Assembly (NCBI RefSeq): GCF_030580995.1
Contig: NZ_JAUQSZ010000007.1
Location: forward strand, 1 to 64,000
Reading direction: 5' to 3'
DNA length: 64,000 nt
Source of the DNA: Sphingomonas immobilis
GTDB lineage: Bacteria; Pseudomonadota; Alphaproteobacteria; Sphingomonadales; Sphingomonadaceae
The stretch's first letter is position 1. Every line of letters begins with the position of its first letter. The position numbers and the translations under genes are program-made. Under the pieces are notes generated by a model. That model was given only the letters and a program-made list of their open reading frames with translations, made no database searches and was not told the DNA's origin. Below, one piece after another: positions 32,813 through 41,479 of the stretch.

Positions 32813-33364
32813 TTGATCTCGCGTCCGCGCGTGCTCGGTGCCGTCATAGCGGGAGGCCGGGCGCGCCGTTTCGGCAGCGACAAGGCTCTCGCGATGCTCG
32901 CAGGGCGCCCTATCATCGAGCACGTCATCGAAGCGCTTAGGCCGCAAGCCGATGAGATTGTGATCTGCGGGCGCGCTTGGCGGAAGATTCCAGCGATCGC
33001 GGATCGGCGTGAGGGAAGGATCGGCCCGCTGGCCGGGCTGGAAGCTGCTCTTCACTACGCGAAGACGGCCGACTTCCAAGGAGTCCTGTCGGTCCCCGTC
33101 GACACGCTTCCCTTACCGCGCAACCTCGCGGCGGCCCTGGTCGGCGATGACCCCGCCGTGCTCCGCGACCAACATCTGATCGGTTACTGGCCGATAACCT
33201 GCCTCGGTTTGCTGGAGAGGCATATAGAAGATGGCGGCCGATCTCTCGGCAGCTGGATTGGTCGCGCAGGCGCTCGCCAGATTGATGGCGCGGCGGCGAT
33301 GGTCAACGTGAATACACCCGATGATCTGCGAACGCTGTCTGCCCAGGAATGTTCGTCTGCGTGA
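32813..33364 (+). CDS. mobA: molybdenum cofactor guanylyltransferase
   Basis: A 183-residue MobA that attaches GMP to molybdopterin, forming the MGD cofactor of the nitrate reductase. 'GAVIAGGRARRFGSDKALAM' is the nucleotide-binding motif (LAGGxxxRxGxDK), with 'GPLAGLEAAL' and 'VPVDTLPLPRNL' following. A TTG at 32813, one base past the moeA stop, gives normal length; GTG at 32831 is an alternative that begins right at the first strand. It is the last recognisable gene of the nitrate operon. The 258 bases after it hold no convincing gene. Confidence 0.88.
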   Translation: MISRPRVLGAVIAGGRARRFGSDKALAMLAGRPIIEHVIEALRPQADEIVICGRAWRKIPAIADRREGRIGPLAGLEAALHYAKTADFQGVLSVPVDTLPLPRNLAAALVGDDPAVLRDQHLIGYWPITCLGLLERHIEDGGRSLGSWIGRAGARQIDGAAAMVNVNTPDDLRTLSAQECSSA

Positions 33365-33622
33365 CGACCCGTCGGCGGGGGATCGTGGAGACGCGCATTT
33401 CGAGTGTTCATGGCGATTGCCGCATGGCCAGGTACGACGATCGCGGCAACGCCAACATGAAGGGGATCCGCGCGAACCCTCATCGTGTCGATCGCGGACG
33501 TCATGGGGCAAGGCGAAGATCACCGGCGCGACCTGAGACAACACGCCGTGCCGAGGTCGGGGCGGCAGGTCGGGCCCGCCGTCTCGATGGACGGGCGCTA
33601 ACCCTCATGCTCTAGTCGCGGG

Positions 33623-35653
33623 ATGATTCGGAAAACCCTGCTCGTCCTTGTCGCCACCCTCGCATCTGCGACACCGGCCGCCGCCGAGACCGCCCGCTAC
33701 ACCGCCATCGTCGGCGGCAAGAACGTCGGCCACCTGTGGGCCGACACGCAGGGCGACAGGACGACCGTCGACTTCAACATCAAGAACAACGGACGCGGGC
33801 CGACGATCACCGAGATCGTGACGCTTGGAGCCGACAGCCTGCCGACCGCCTGGAACGTGACCGGTTCGACGACCTTCGGCAGCAAGGTGACCGAGAGCTT
33901 CGCGCGGCGCGGCGGCCGCGCAGAGTGGGTCGATTCTGCCGGCAAGGGCAGTTCCTCGACTGCAGCAGCAGCGATCTACGTTGCGCAAAGCGGCAGCCCC
34001 TGGTCGGATCAGGTCTATGCGACCGCGCTCCTGAAGCAGCCGAACATGACGCTTCGCGCGCTCCCCGGCGGCACCTTGCGCCTCGAGAAGGGCGAGACGC
34101 TGACGGTAGAGGGGAAGGGCGGTCCGCTCCAGGTGACACGCTACGATCTCACCGGGATCGATACGACGCCCGAGACCATGCTGCTGGATGCGCAGGGGCA
34201 CCTCTTCGCGAGCGTCTCGGCGGACTCGATCCTCGTGCGCGAGGGTTACGAGGGGGAGGAGGTCCGGCTCCGCAAGCTCGCTGCCGACTGGAGTACGCAG
34301 CGCTTCGTCGAGATCCAGAAGCAGGTCGCTCACTCTTATGGCGCGCCCGTCCGTATCCGCAACGTCCGGCTTTTCGACCCCAGGGCGGGCAAGCTGACCG
34401 ATCCCGTCTCGGTATTGGTTTCGGGCAAGGCGATCGCCGCCATCGAGGCGTCCGACAGCCCGGCGACACCGGGCGAGGTGAGCATCGACGGCGCCGGCGG
34501 GACGCTCGTCCCCGGCATGTATGAGATGCACGGCCATCTGGGACAGGAGGACGCGCTCCTCAACCTCGTTGCCGGCATCACGACGGTGCGCGACATGGGC
34601 AACGACAACGCGGTCCTGGCCAGCCTGATCGACCGCGTGGACTCGGGCGAGATCGGCGGCCCGCACGTGATCCGTTCAGGCTTTATCGAGGGCAAGAGCC
34701 CGTTCAGCGCGAACAACGGCATCCTCGTCGACAGTCAGCAGGCCGCGATCGACGCGGTGCGCTGGTATGGCGCGCGCGACTTCTGGCAGATCAAGATCTA
34801 CAACAGCATGAACCCGGCCTGGGTGCCGGCGATGGTGAAGGAAGCGCATCGGCTCGGGATGCGCGTTGCCGGGCATGTGCCCGCGTTCGCCACCGCCGAC
34901 CAGATGATCGGCGCCGGCTACGACGAGATGACCCACATCAACCAGTTCGTGCTCGGCTGGGTTATCGGTCCGCAGGAGGACACCCGCACCCTGTTCCGGC
35001 TGACGGCGCTGAAGCGGTTGCCGGCGCTGTCGCTCGACGATCCCAAGGTATTGCACACGATCGGTCTCATGGTCGACGGCCACAAGGCGATCGACCCGAC
35101 GCTCGGCATCCACGAGAATCTGCTGCTCAACCGCGATGGGAAAGTGCCGTCCGGAGCGTTGGACTATATCTCACATATGCCGGTGGGTACGCGCCGAGGC
35201 CTTATGAAGGGTTGGATCGACGTCTCCGCACCCGGCGACGCCGCTCTCTACGAGGGTGCCTGGAGCAAGCTCCTCGCGGTCACCAAGCTGCTGCACGATC
35301 GCGGCGTGTTCATCGTTTTCGGTACAGATACCGGCGGCAGCTTCACTTACCACCGCGAACTGGAAATCTACCAGGAGAAGGGCATCATGACCCCGGCCGA
35401 AATCCTAACCCGCGCGACACTCGATAGCGCGCGCTATACGGGTCAGGATCAGCGCATGGGCTCCATCGAGAAGGGCAAGCTGGCGGATTTCTTCTTGGTG
35501 CCGGGCGACCCAACCAAGACCATCAAGGCCATCAAGACGATCGGCATGGTCGTGAAGGACGGCACCTTTTACTACCCGAGCGAGATTTACCCGAAGTTCG
35601 GCATCGAGCCGTTCACGGCAGCGCCCAAGGTGACTGTCCCAGCGAAGCCTTGA
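33623..35653 (+). CDS. secreted amidohydrolase (imidazolonepropionase-like) with N-terminal beta domain
   Basis: A 676-residue exported hydrolase. A signal peptide (MIRKTLLVLVATLASATPAAA) is followed by about 210 residues of beta-rich sequence, then the amidohydrolase barrel: 'RIRNVRLFDPRAGKLTDPVS', 'MYEMHGHLGQ' (metal-binding His pair), 'TTVRDMGND', 'WQIKIYNS' (carbamylated Lys), 'GHVPAFA', 'MTHINQ', 'FGTDTGGSFTYHREL' (Asp), and 'GSIEKGKLADFFLVPGDP'. Related enzymes are dipeptidases and prolidase-like or acyl-lactone hydrolases. The barrel alone is the usual length of about 430, so the N-terminal part is an added domain of unknown role. Monocistronic. Confidence 0.87.
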   Translation: MIRKTLLVLVATLASATPAAAETARYTAIVGGKNVGHLWADTQGDRTTVDFNIKNNGRGPTITEIVTLGADSLPTAWNVTGSTTFGSKVTESFARRGGRAEWVDSAGKGSSSTAAAAIYVAQSGSPWSDQVYATALLKQPNMTLRALPGGTLRLEKGETLTVEGKGGPLQVTRYDLTGIDTTPETMLLDAQGHLFASVSADSILVREGYEGEEVRLRKLAADWSTQRFVEIQKQVAHSYGAPVRIRNVRLFDPRAGKLTDPVSVLVSGKAIAAIEASDSPATPGEVSIDGAGGTLVPGMYEMHGHLGQEDALLNLVAGITTVRDMGNDNAVLASLIDRVDSGEIGGPHVIRSGFIEGKSPFSANNGILVDSQQAAIDAVRWYGARDFWQIKIYNSMNPAWVPAMVKEAHRLGMRVAGHVPAFATADQMIGAGYDEMTHINQFVLGWVIGPQEDTRTLFRLTALKRLPALSLDDPKVLHTIGLMVDGHKAIDPTLGIHENLLLNRDGKVPSGALDYISHMPVGTRRGLMKGWIDVSAPGDAALYEGAWSKLLAVTKLLHDRGVFIVFGTDTGGSFTYHRELEIYQEKGIMTPAEILTRATLDSARYTGQDQRMGSIEKGKLADFFLVPGDPTKTIKAIKTIGMVVKDGTFYYPSEIYPKFGIEPFTAAPKVTVPAKP

Positions 35654-35747
35654 AAAAAGCGGGCTCGCTGACCGGAAAAATCTGCTCCGTCGACGCTAAA
35701 TGCCGAAGAACGCGCACATCCTGGCTGCGTGGCTGTTTCTGGGCCAA

Positions 35748-36104
35748 TTATTGGAAACGCGACGTCTTCTCGAAACCGTCGTTGGTCTTGATCATCTTGG
35801 CCAGCTTGCGAAGATATGTCCGCACCTCGCGCTCGAAGCGGCGATCGTCATAAATGCCGGTTATGCGGTAGTCGTCCTGGTCGAGCAGCGCTTTTACGCG
35901 TCCAGCGAACGCGACGGGGTCGCTCGTACAATCCGCTTTTACGAAAGAGCGGCAAACCCATTCCTCAGCGGCTGCCCTGTCATAATCGTCCTGAGCGGAA
36001 TAGCCGCGCTTGTCGGCAGCCGCCTGATCGAGGCGCGATGCTTCCAGCCTTCTCTCCAGCCATGTGCGGACCTGGGCGGCGTTCCATGCCTTCGCGGCGG
36101 TCAT
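35748..36104 (-). CDS. hypothetical protein paired with an HNH protein
   Basis: A 118-residue soluble protein rich in Arg, Asp and Ala ('WLERRLEASRLDQAAADKRG', 'YRITGIYDDRRFEREVRTYL') with no recognised family. The ATG at 36104 overlaps the stop of the upstream HNH gene (ATGA), so the two are co-translated; the frame open to 36158 lies inside the HNH gene. The tight coupling suggests a functional pair, perhaps a nuclease with a partner, but nothing in the sequence shows this. Confidence 0.6.
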   Translation of the reverse strand: MTAAKAWNAAQVRTWLERRLEASRLDQAAADKRGYSAQDDYDRAAAEEWVCRSFVKADCTSDPVAFAGRVKALLDQDDYRITGIYDDRRFEREVRTYLRKLAKMIKTNDGFEKTSRFQ

Positions 36105-36442
36105 CGTTGCTTTTTGGCGATCGTCGCCGTGAAGTCCGGATCCTTCTTCGCTACCCAATCCACGAACTTGCGCACGGCCGGGTTAGTGAGCAGGCCATCG
36201 ACGTCCATCGCGTAACGCTCGAGCTCGGAATTGGTGAAGTTCACCGTCAGCGTCTGCTGGCAAATTGCGTGCATGGGCACGGTATCGCGCCCGCCCCGGC
36301 TTTTCGGCACGGGATGGTGCCAAATGATGGTCTTGCCGGTGGGCCTGCCACACAGCCAGCAGATGACGGGCTCGGCCGGAGCTTCCTCCCCGGTGCCGGG
36401 ATATTCGTAGGAAGCAGCCTGCTTCGAATGTTTGCGAGCCAT
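36101..36442 (-). CDS. small HNH-type protein
   Basis: A 113-residue protein with 'VICWLCGRPTGKTIIWHHPV' then 'PKSRGGRDTVPMHAICQQTL'. This is a CxxC zinc pair, a double His and the 'P-x-S-x-GG' region typical of HNH endonuclease domains, followed by 'MHAICQQTLTVNFTN' for the second half. The second zinc CxxC is not complete, so activity is uncertain. It is first in a two-gene minus-strand unit. Domains like this occur in restriction, mobile-element and anti-phage systems, but also in uncharacterised housekeeping proteins. Confidence 0.7.
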   Translation of the reverse strand: MARKHSKQAASYEYPGTGEEAPAEPVICWLCGRPTGKTIIWHHPVPKSRGGRDTVPMHAICQQTLTVNFTNSELERYAMDVDGLLTNPAVRKFVDWVAKKDPDFTATIAKKQR

Positions 36443-36640
36443 ATTGTGTTCTCGAATGTCCCGATGCGCACGACCCTTTGCAACGGTCGAACCGCTATGG
36501 AGCTACATGCCAGGCACCGCAACACGTGGATGCCCTTCGCGGTGAGAGCCGGCAAACGAGGTTTAGAACACCTGTTCGACGAAAGGCAGCTTGCGGCGCT
36601 CTCATTTCGGAAACTGACTGTCGGCAAGCGGCCCAATGCC

Positions 36641-36680
36641 TTCCGCGCAGCATCGCTCGGACAGGCGATGCTGCGCGGGA
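36641..36680 (-). terminator. long perfect hairpin in the 36443-36742 gap
   Basis: CCGCGCAGCATCGC (36643-36656) and GCGATGCTGCGCGG (36665-36678) are perfect 14-base inverted arms with an 8-base loop, extendable by a wobble and one more pair to 36641-36680. It lies about 60 bases beyond the stop of the minus-strand S9 peptidase gene and upstream of the HNH gene, so it may end transcription of the former; a U-run is lacking. The rest of the 300-base gap shows no gene. Confidence 0.55.
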
Positions 36681-36742
36681 GCCAACGCCGGCCGTGAACG
36701 GCGACTTAAGGTGCTACTTCAACAAATTGAACGGCATCCATT

Positions 36743-38668
36743 TCAGCGTCCGAACAGTTTCCGAAGAAATACAGTCTCCACTTCGCGGCGCAGGTCGTTG
36801 TTCGGCTTTTTGAGGAAGCCGTGCCCTTCGTCGGCAAACAGGACATACCATGTCTCGTTCCCGTTCGCGCGCAGCCGTGCGACGACCTGATCCGATTCGG
36901 ATTGCGGCACGCGCGGATCGTTGGCGCCCTGCATCACCAGCATCGGCTTGGTGATCCGCGCGACACTGGTGATCGGCGAGATCCGCGTCAGCACCGTGCG
37001 CATTGCCGGATCGCGCTCGTCACCATATTCGGCGCGGCGGTTGTCGCGGCGATAGGCCTCCGTGTTCTGGAGGAAGGTGTTCCAGTTGCTGATGCCGTAG
37101 CGCTCGACTCCGCCCACCAGCCGGTCCGAATAGTGCGTCATCACGGCAAGGCTCATATAGCCGCCATAGGACTGACCATAAACGGCGACGCGGCCTGCAT
37201 CGAGGTTTGGCTGTGCGCCGATCCAATCCAGCAGCGCGCCGATGTCCTTCACCGAATCCTCGCGCTTCATCCCGTTGTCGAGGTTGAGATAGCTTTTGCC
37301 ATAGCCGTCGCTGCCGCGGACGTTGGGCAGGATCACCGTCGCCTTCAGGACGTCGGCGAAATATTGCGCGCCATAATTCCAGATCGGCCGCGTCTGCGCT
37401 TCGGGTCCGCCATGGATATCTATGATCACCGGCGTACGCGTACCCGCAGGCACGCCCTTCGGCCGATAGACAAACGCCGGGACGGACAGACCGTCGAACG
37501 ACTTGAAGCGCACCAGTTCGGGCTCGGCCAGCGTCGCCGGATCAAGTTCGCCCAACTCGGAGGTGGTCCAGCGCGTCAGCACGCCGCCGGTGACGGCCCA
37601 GGTCCACACGTCGCCCGCCGAGGTCGCCGAGGTCAGGCCGATCGCGAGGTTCTTGCCGTCGGGCGAAAACTTGAGCGCGGTCAACACGCCGCGCGGCAAC
37701 GTCGGCTGCGGCAACGCGCGGCGGGTAATGCGGTCCTGCACTACCACGCGCGAGAAGCCGTCCTCGTTCACGGCATAAGCGAGCACGCGCCCGTCGGCCG
37801 ACAGGTCGTAGCTCTCGACATCCCATTTCAGATCGGGGGTCAGAACGGTCTGCACGCCGGTCGCGATGTCGATTTCGACCAATCGGCGCGTGTCGCTGCC
37901 ACGGTCGGATATGGCGATCAGCGTCCGGCCGCCGGGCAGGTAGCGCGGCTCCATATAGACCGCTGCCTCCGCCTTAGGGGCGATACGGCTTGCCGCGCCG
38001 CTTTTCAGATCCAGCTCGAACAACTGGTCCTCGCGGTTTGAAAGGCTGCGGACGAACACCAGCCGCGATGCGTCGGGCGCGATATCGGCTGGCGCCACCG
38101 CGCCATCGGACTGGTAGAGCGTCCTCGGCTTTCCGCCCGCTTTCGGATCGATACCCAGGATCGAATAGGCGGCGCTGCCCTTCGTCGCCCGCGCCCAGGC
38201 CATCAGCGCGCCGTCCTTGCTGAACACCGCGGACTGATTGCGCGTGCCGGCTTCGGTCAGTTGTGTTGCGACGCCGGTGAGGCCGCGCGCGTAGAACTGG
38301 AACCATTCGTCCCCGCCCGTGTCGCGGGTCATCACGAAGCGGTCGCTGCCGGGGATCGTTATGGCGGCGGCGATCGGCTCGGCACCGAAGGTGACCTGCG
38401 TGCGCGCGCCGCCTGGGGCGGCGACGTGATGAAGCTGCTGCGTCGCGCCGAAGCGCGTGGCGATCAGCATCGAGCCGTCCGGCAGCCAATCCTCGAACTG
38501 CGCGGCGCGGCTATTCTGATAGCGCTGCACGGCCTCCCGCACGTCCGCAGGAATGTCAGGGACGCCGGAGAGCGTGGCGGTGCCGACCTGTCGGGCAGGA
38601 ACAGTCTGGGCGGCGGTTCCGGTGGCGAGCGCGAACAGCGCGACGGTGGCTGCGAAATGCTTGATCAT
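36743..38668 (-). CDS. S9 family serine peptidase (prolyl oligopeptidase / acylaminoacyl peptidase-like), secreted
   Basis: A 641-residue periplasmic peptidase. Start ATG 38668 opens a signal peptide ('MIKHFAATVALFALATGTAA'). The middle is a beta-propeller of WD-like blades ('SPDGKNLAIGLTS', 'DLSADGRVLAYAVNEDG'). The C-terminal alpha/beta hydrolase has 'RTPVIIDIHGGPEAQTRP', 'AVYGQSYGGYMSLAV' with the nucleophilic Ser, 'VMQGANDPRVPQSESDQVV' with the Asp, and 'FADEGHGFLKKPN' with the His. All three catalytic residues are present. Length fits the family. It is transcribed alone. Confidence 0.92.
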   Translation of the reverse strand: MIKHFAATVALFALATGTAAQTVPARQVGTATLSGVPDIPADVREAVQRYQNSRAAQFEDWLPDGSMLIATRFGATQQLHHVAAPGGARTQVTFGAEPIAAAITIPGSDRFVMTRDTGGDEWFQFYARGLTGVATQLTEAGTRNQSAVFSKDGALMAWARATKGSAAYSILGIDPKAGGKPRTLYQSDGAVAPADIAPDASRLVFVRSLSNREDQLFELDLKSGAASRIAPKAEAAVYMEPRYLPGGRTLIAISDRGSDTRRLVEIDIATGVQTVLTPDLKWDVESYDLSADGRVLAYAVNEDGFSRVVVQDRITRRALPQPTLPRGVLTALKFSPDGKNLAIGLTSATSAGDVWTWAVTGGVLTRWTTSELGELDPATLAEPELVRFKSFDGLSVPAFVYRPKGVPAGTRTPVIIDIHGGPEAQTRPIWNYGAQYFADVLKATVILPNVRGSDGYGKSYLNLDNGMKREDSVKDIGALLDWIGAQPNLDAGRVAVYGQSYGGYMSLAVMTHYSDRLVGGVERYGISNWNTFLQNTEAYRRDNRRAEYGDERDPAMRTVLTRISPITSVARITKPMLVMQGANDPRVPQSESDQVVARLRANGNETWYVLFADEGHGFLKKPNNDLRREVETVFLRKLFGR

Positions 38669-38879
38669 CCGTCGCTTCTCGAATGCCGGCCCGCGCGGCG
38701 TCAAGCGCGAATGGTATCGTCGCGCAGCTTTGCCGACGCGCCAAAGCGGCTAGCCAACGCGGATCGCGCGCGCCGAGATATAAATCCCCCTTCGACTTGT
38801 GCCGATCAATCAGGTGAACAAATGTCGGAAGTCGGGATGCGCCTGAACGTCGCGGAATTCTGTAAGCGCTCAGGTCTGA

Positions 38880-38898
38880 ACGGCACCGTTTGTGCCGT
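38880..38898 (-). terminator. hairpin downstream of the second TonB receptor
   Basis: ACGGCAC-CGTTT-GTGCCGT is a perfect 7-base stem about 60 bases past the stop of the minus-strand receptor gene. It has no strong U-run, so it is a candidate only. Confidence 0.35.
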
Positions 38899-38958
38899 CG
38901 TTCGCTTTCTCCCGGTCGCTATCATCCATCAGGAATACTCCCTCGCGCGCCTGCAGCG

Positions 38959-41454
38959 TCAAAACTTGATCCGAGCGTCCACCAGGAAAGAACGTGGCGG
39001 CAGATAGTTGAACTGATCGAGCTGCCCGTAACCACTTTGATAGCTCGTGCCGCCAATGATCGTCGTAGGTGCGCCGGACGAACTGTTCGAGATGGCAGTG
39101 ACGGCGCGGCTGTTGAACACGTTCGATACCGTCACGCCGATCTGGAAGCGCTTGTCGATGTCCTGGCTCATCGCAAACTCGCCGATGCTGTACGGCTTGA
39201 TGCGATAGAGGCGGAAGCCCGGGCTGCCGCTATATTCGGTGGCGTATTGCGGGCCGGTATATTTGTGGTTGTACGACACGCGGAAGCCGCCGCTGCGGTA
39301 GATGAATCCACCAGCGGCAGTCGAGAACGGTGCCTTCGCGATCTGCTGCCCCGTCGTTCCGCTCTTCGCCTCGTTGTACGATGCGTTGGCGAACAGCGTC
39401 AGGCCGTGGATCGGCATGACGTTGATCTGACCTTCCACGCCCTTGTATTTCACCTGGCCGATGTTGACGAGCAGCGTGCTGTCGCAGCCAGTCGTGGTGC
39501 AGGTGCCGATCTTGTTATCGACGTTGATGATATAGCCGTCCACGTCGAGCGAGATGTTGTGGCCGTGCCAGACGGTGCCGATCTGGTAGTTGGTCGAGGT
39601 CTGCGGCTTCAACGCATCGAGCGCGGTCGAAAGCGAGCCCGAGGTTGAGTAGAAACTCGACAGGTCGGGCACGTACATGCCCTGCGCATATTGGCCATAG
39701 AACGACCAGTTCGACGTCGGCTGCCAGTTGATCGTCGCGAAGGGCAATGTCTTGGTCCAGGTCGCGCTGGTGTCGATCGGCGCGCGCGCTTTCTGGTTGA
39801 GCACTGCGTTCACGCCGCGCGTGAAATGAACGTATTTGACGCCGGGCGTGATCGACAGGCCCTCGAACGGATGGAACTCGAACTCGCCGAAGATCTGATA
39901 CTGGTGCCAGTTCGAATGTTGCAGATACTGCACGTTGGCGAGCGTGCTGGAGGGCTGGGAAGCGTTCGCGGCGGTGCCGTCCGCGAATTTCTCGTTGAAG
40001 CTCGGCGCGCCGGTGGTGCGGTCGAGGTCGAAGATGTGGCGGTCGGTGACGGCATATTCGTACCAGCCGCCGACGCGGATCTTGCCCATCGAGAAATCAT
40101 AGTTGAGCTGCCCGATATAGCCGAAGGTCCGGTACTTGTTCAGCTTGTTGTAGCCGAGCACGTCAGTGGAGGGACCAGCTACCGCTTTGAGTGGAGATGC
40201 CGGCGTGCCAGCGCCGCTGAAGCCGGTGAACACCGTGCCGGGGCTTTGCACGAAGGTATTGGGCGTTCCGGCCTTGATCGATGTGCTGCCGTTCCCCGAA
40301 AAGGTGTTGTTGGTGTAGCCGTACATGTACGCACGGTTGTCCATGGAAAAGCCGCCGCCGAAATCGCTCTGCAGGCGGAGGTAGGAGAAGTCGGTGGTCT
40401 TGTCGGTGCGGTTGAACTTGTAATAGCTCGCCAGCCCCGGATCGTTGGTCAGCCCGAAGTTCTTGCCGTATAGACCAACGTCAGAGGTCGCTGCACAATC
40501 TTCGCCGCTGAGTTGGGTGAGGGGATTGCCCGACGCATCCAGCGCCGTGCGCGACGTGCCCGCGACGTTCGCGCTGCCGCAGGTCGCACCCTTAGCGACA
40601 TCCGACTGGTAGTAGAAGTTGCGGTTCCACGTGCTCATCAGCGTCAGGGTGTTCGATCCGATCGGGATCACCGCCTTGCCGTAGAGGTTCTTCGAATTGA
40701 CCGGCGAATAGGTGAGGGCGCCGTCCGATTGCAGATACTGGCCGGTCAGCACGACGCGCGCGCCGCCCAGCTTCTCGATCTTGCCGCTCTGGAATTCGGC
40801 GCGGCCGATGAAGCTGTTGAAATTGCCGATGATGCCCTCGATCTGGCCGCCCATCTCGTCCCGCACGCCGCGCGAGTACATGTTGAGGTTGCCGCCATAG
40901 GTCGCCTGGCCGAGCTGGCTGGCGTTGCCGGGGCCGCGATCGACGACGACGGTCTCGATCGTGTTCGAGGGGAAGAACGCGGTCGAATGGTGCGTCGGGT
41001 TGTTGGTGTCGGCGAACGGGATCGAATCGTAGGTGACGTTATATTCGCCGTCCTGGAATCCTCGGATCACCGCCTTGCTTTCGCCGAAGCCGGCGCCGTT
41101 GCCCGTGCCGGTGATCGACACGCCCGGCGTCAACATGATCAGCGTGTTGAAGTCTGCCGTGGGCACGACATTGTCGATCTGGTCCCGGCTGACGGCCGAC
41201 TGCGGCTGCGTGGTCGTTAGCGACGCAGTGATCGGTGCGCTTTCTGCCGTTTTCGAACCCGTGACGATGATATCCGACGACGTCAGCGAGTTCTTATCAT
41301 TCGCCTGACCGGCGCTGTTGGCGCTGGTTGTCTGGCCGTCATCGATGGTGGCGGGCACCGGTGCCGGCGCGTCGGCCGCGTCGGCACCGGCGGAGCAGGA
41401 GAATGCCGTCAGGCTGGTGGCGATGAGCAACGCCGCGCGCAGATTGATTTTCAT
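38959..41454 (-). CDS. TonB-dependent receptor associated with the phosphatase locus
   Basis: An 831-residue outer-membrane receptor. ATG 41454 starts a signal peptide ('MKINLRAALLIATSLTAFSC'), which contains a late Cys but no clear lipobox. The plug includes 'SSDIIVTGSKTAESAPIT', 'FNTLIMLTPGVSITGTG', 'KAVIRGFQDGEYNVTYDSIP' and 'TVVVDRGPGNASQLGQATYG'. The barrel ends in 'RSFLVDARIKF' with the terminal Phe. The plug reads VIRGFQDG, as in receptors of the FecA/siderophore-like subgroup. It lies 25 bases after the propeller-phosphatase gene on the same strand, so uptake and dephosphorylation are probably linked. Confidence 0.92.
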   Translation of the reverse strand: MKINLRAALLIATSLTAFSCSAGADAADAPAPVPATIDDGQTTSANSAGQANDKNSLTSSDIIVTGSKTAESAPITASLTTTQPQSAVSRDQIDNVVPTADFNTLIMLTPGVSITGTGNGAGFGESKAVIRGFQDGEYNVTYDSIPFADTNNPTHHSTAFFPSNTIETVVVDRGPGNASQLGQATYGGNLNMYSRGVRDEMGGQIEGIIGNFNSFIGRAEFQSGKIEKLGGARVVLTGQYLQSDGALTYSPVNSKNLYGKAVIPIGSNTLTLMSTWNRNFYYQSDVAKGATCGSANVAGTSRTALDASGNPLTQLSGEDCAATSDVGLYGKNFGLTNDPGLASYYKFNRTDKTTDFSYLRLQSDFGGGFSMDNRAYMYGYTNNTFSGNGSTSIKAGTPNTFVQSPGTVFTGFSGAGTPASPLKAVAGPSTDVLGYNKLNKYRTFGYIGQLNYDFSMGKIRVGGWYEYAVTDRHIFDLDRTTGAPSFNEKFADGTAANASQPSSTLANVQYLQHSNWHQYQIFGEFEFHPFEGLSITPGVKYVHFTRGVNAVLNQKARAPIDTSATWTKTLPFATINWQPTSNWSFYGQYAQGMYVPDLSSFYSTSGSLSTALDALKPQTSTNYQIGTVWHGHNISLDVDGYIINVDNKIGTCTTTGCDSTLLVNIGQVKYKGVEGQINVMPIHGLTLFANASYNEAKSGTTGQQIAKAPFSTAAGGFIYRSGGFRVSYNHKYTGPQYATEYSGSPGFRLYRIKPYSIGEFAMSQDIDKRFQIGVTVSNVFNSRAVTAISNSSSGAPTTIIGGTSYQSGYGQLDQFNYLPPRSFLVDARIKF

Positions 41455-41479
41455 GATGATGTCCCCGAGATATTGGAAG

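Noticed and set aside
33349..33615. Small plus-strand ORF after mobA
   Set aside because: Arg-rich shadow-like composition, overlaps the end of mobA and has no recognisable domain.
36478..36813. Plus-strand small ORFs around the 36.5-36.8 kb gap
   Set aside because: They run through the strong hairpin and into the antisense of the S9 peptidase; no similarity noticed.
38822..39007. 61-codon plus-strand ORF beginning MSEVGMRLNVAEFCKRSG
   Set aside because: It contains the hairpin at 38880-38898 and runs antisense into the receptor gene; no family resemblance and no ribosome site.
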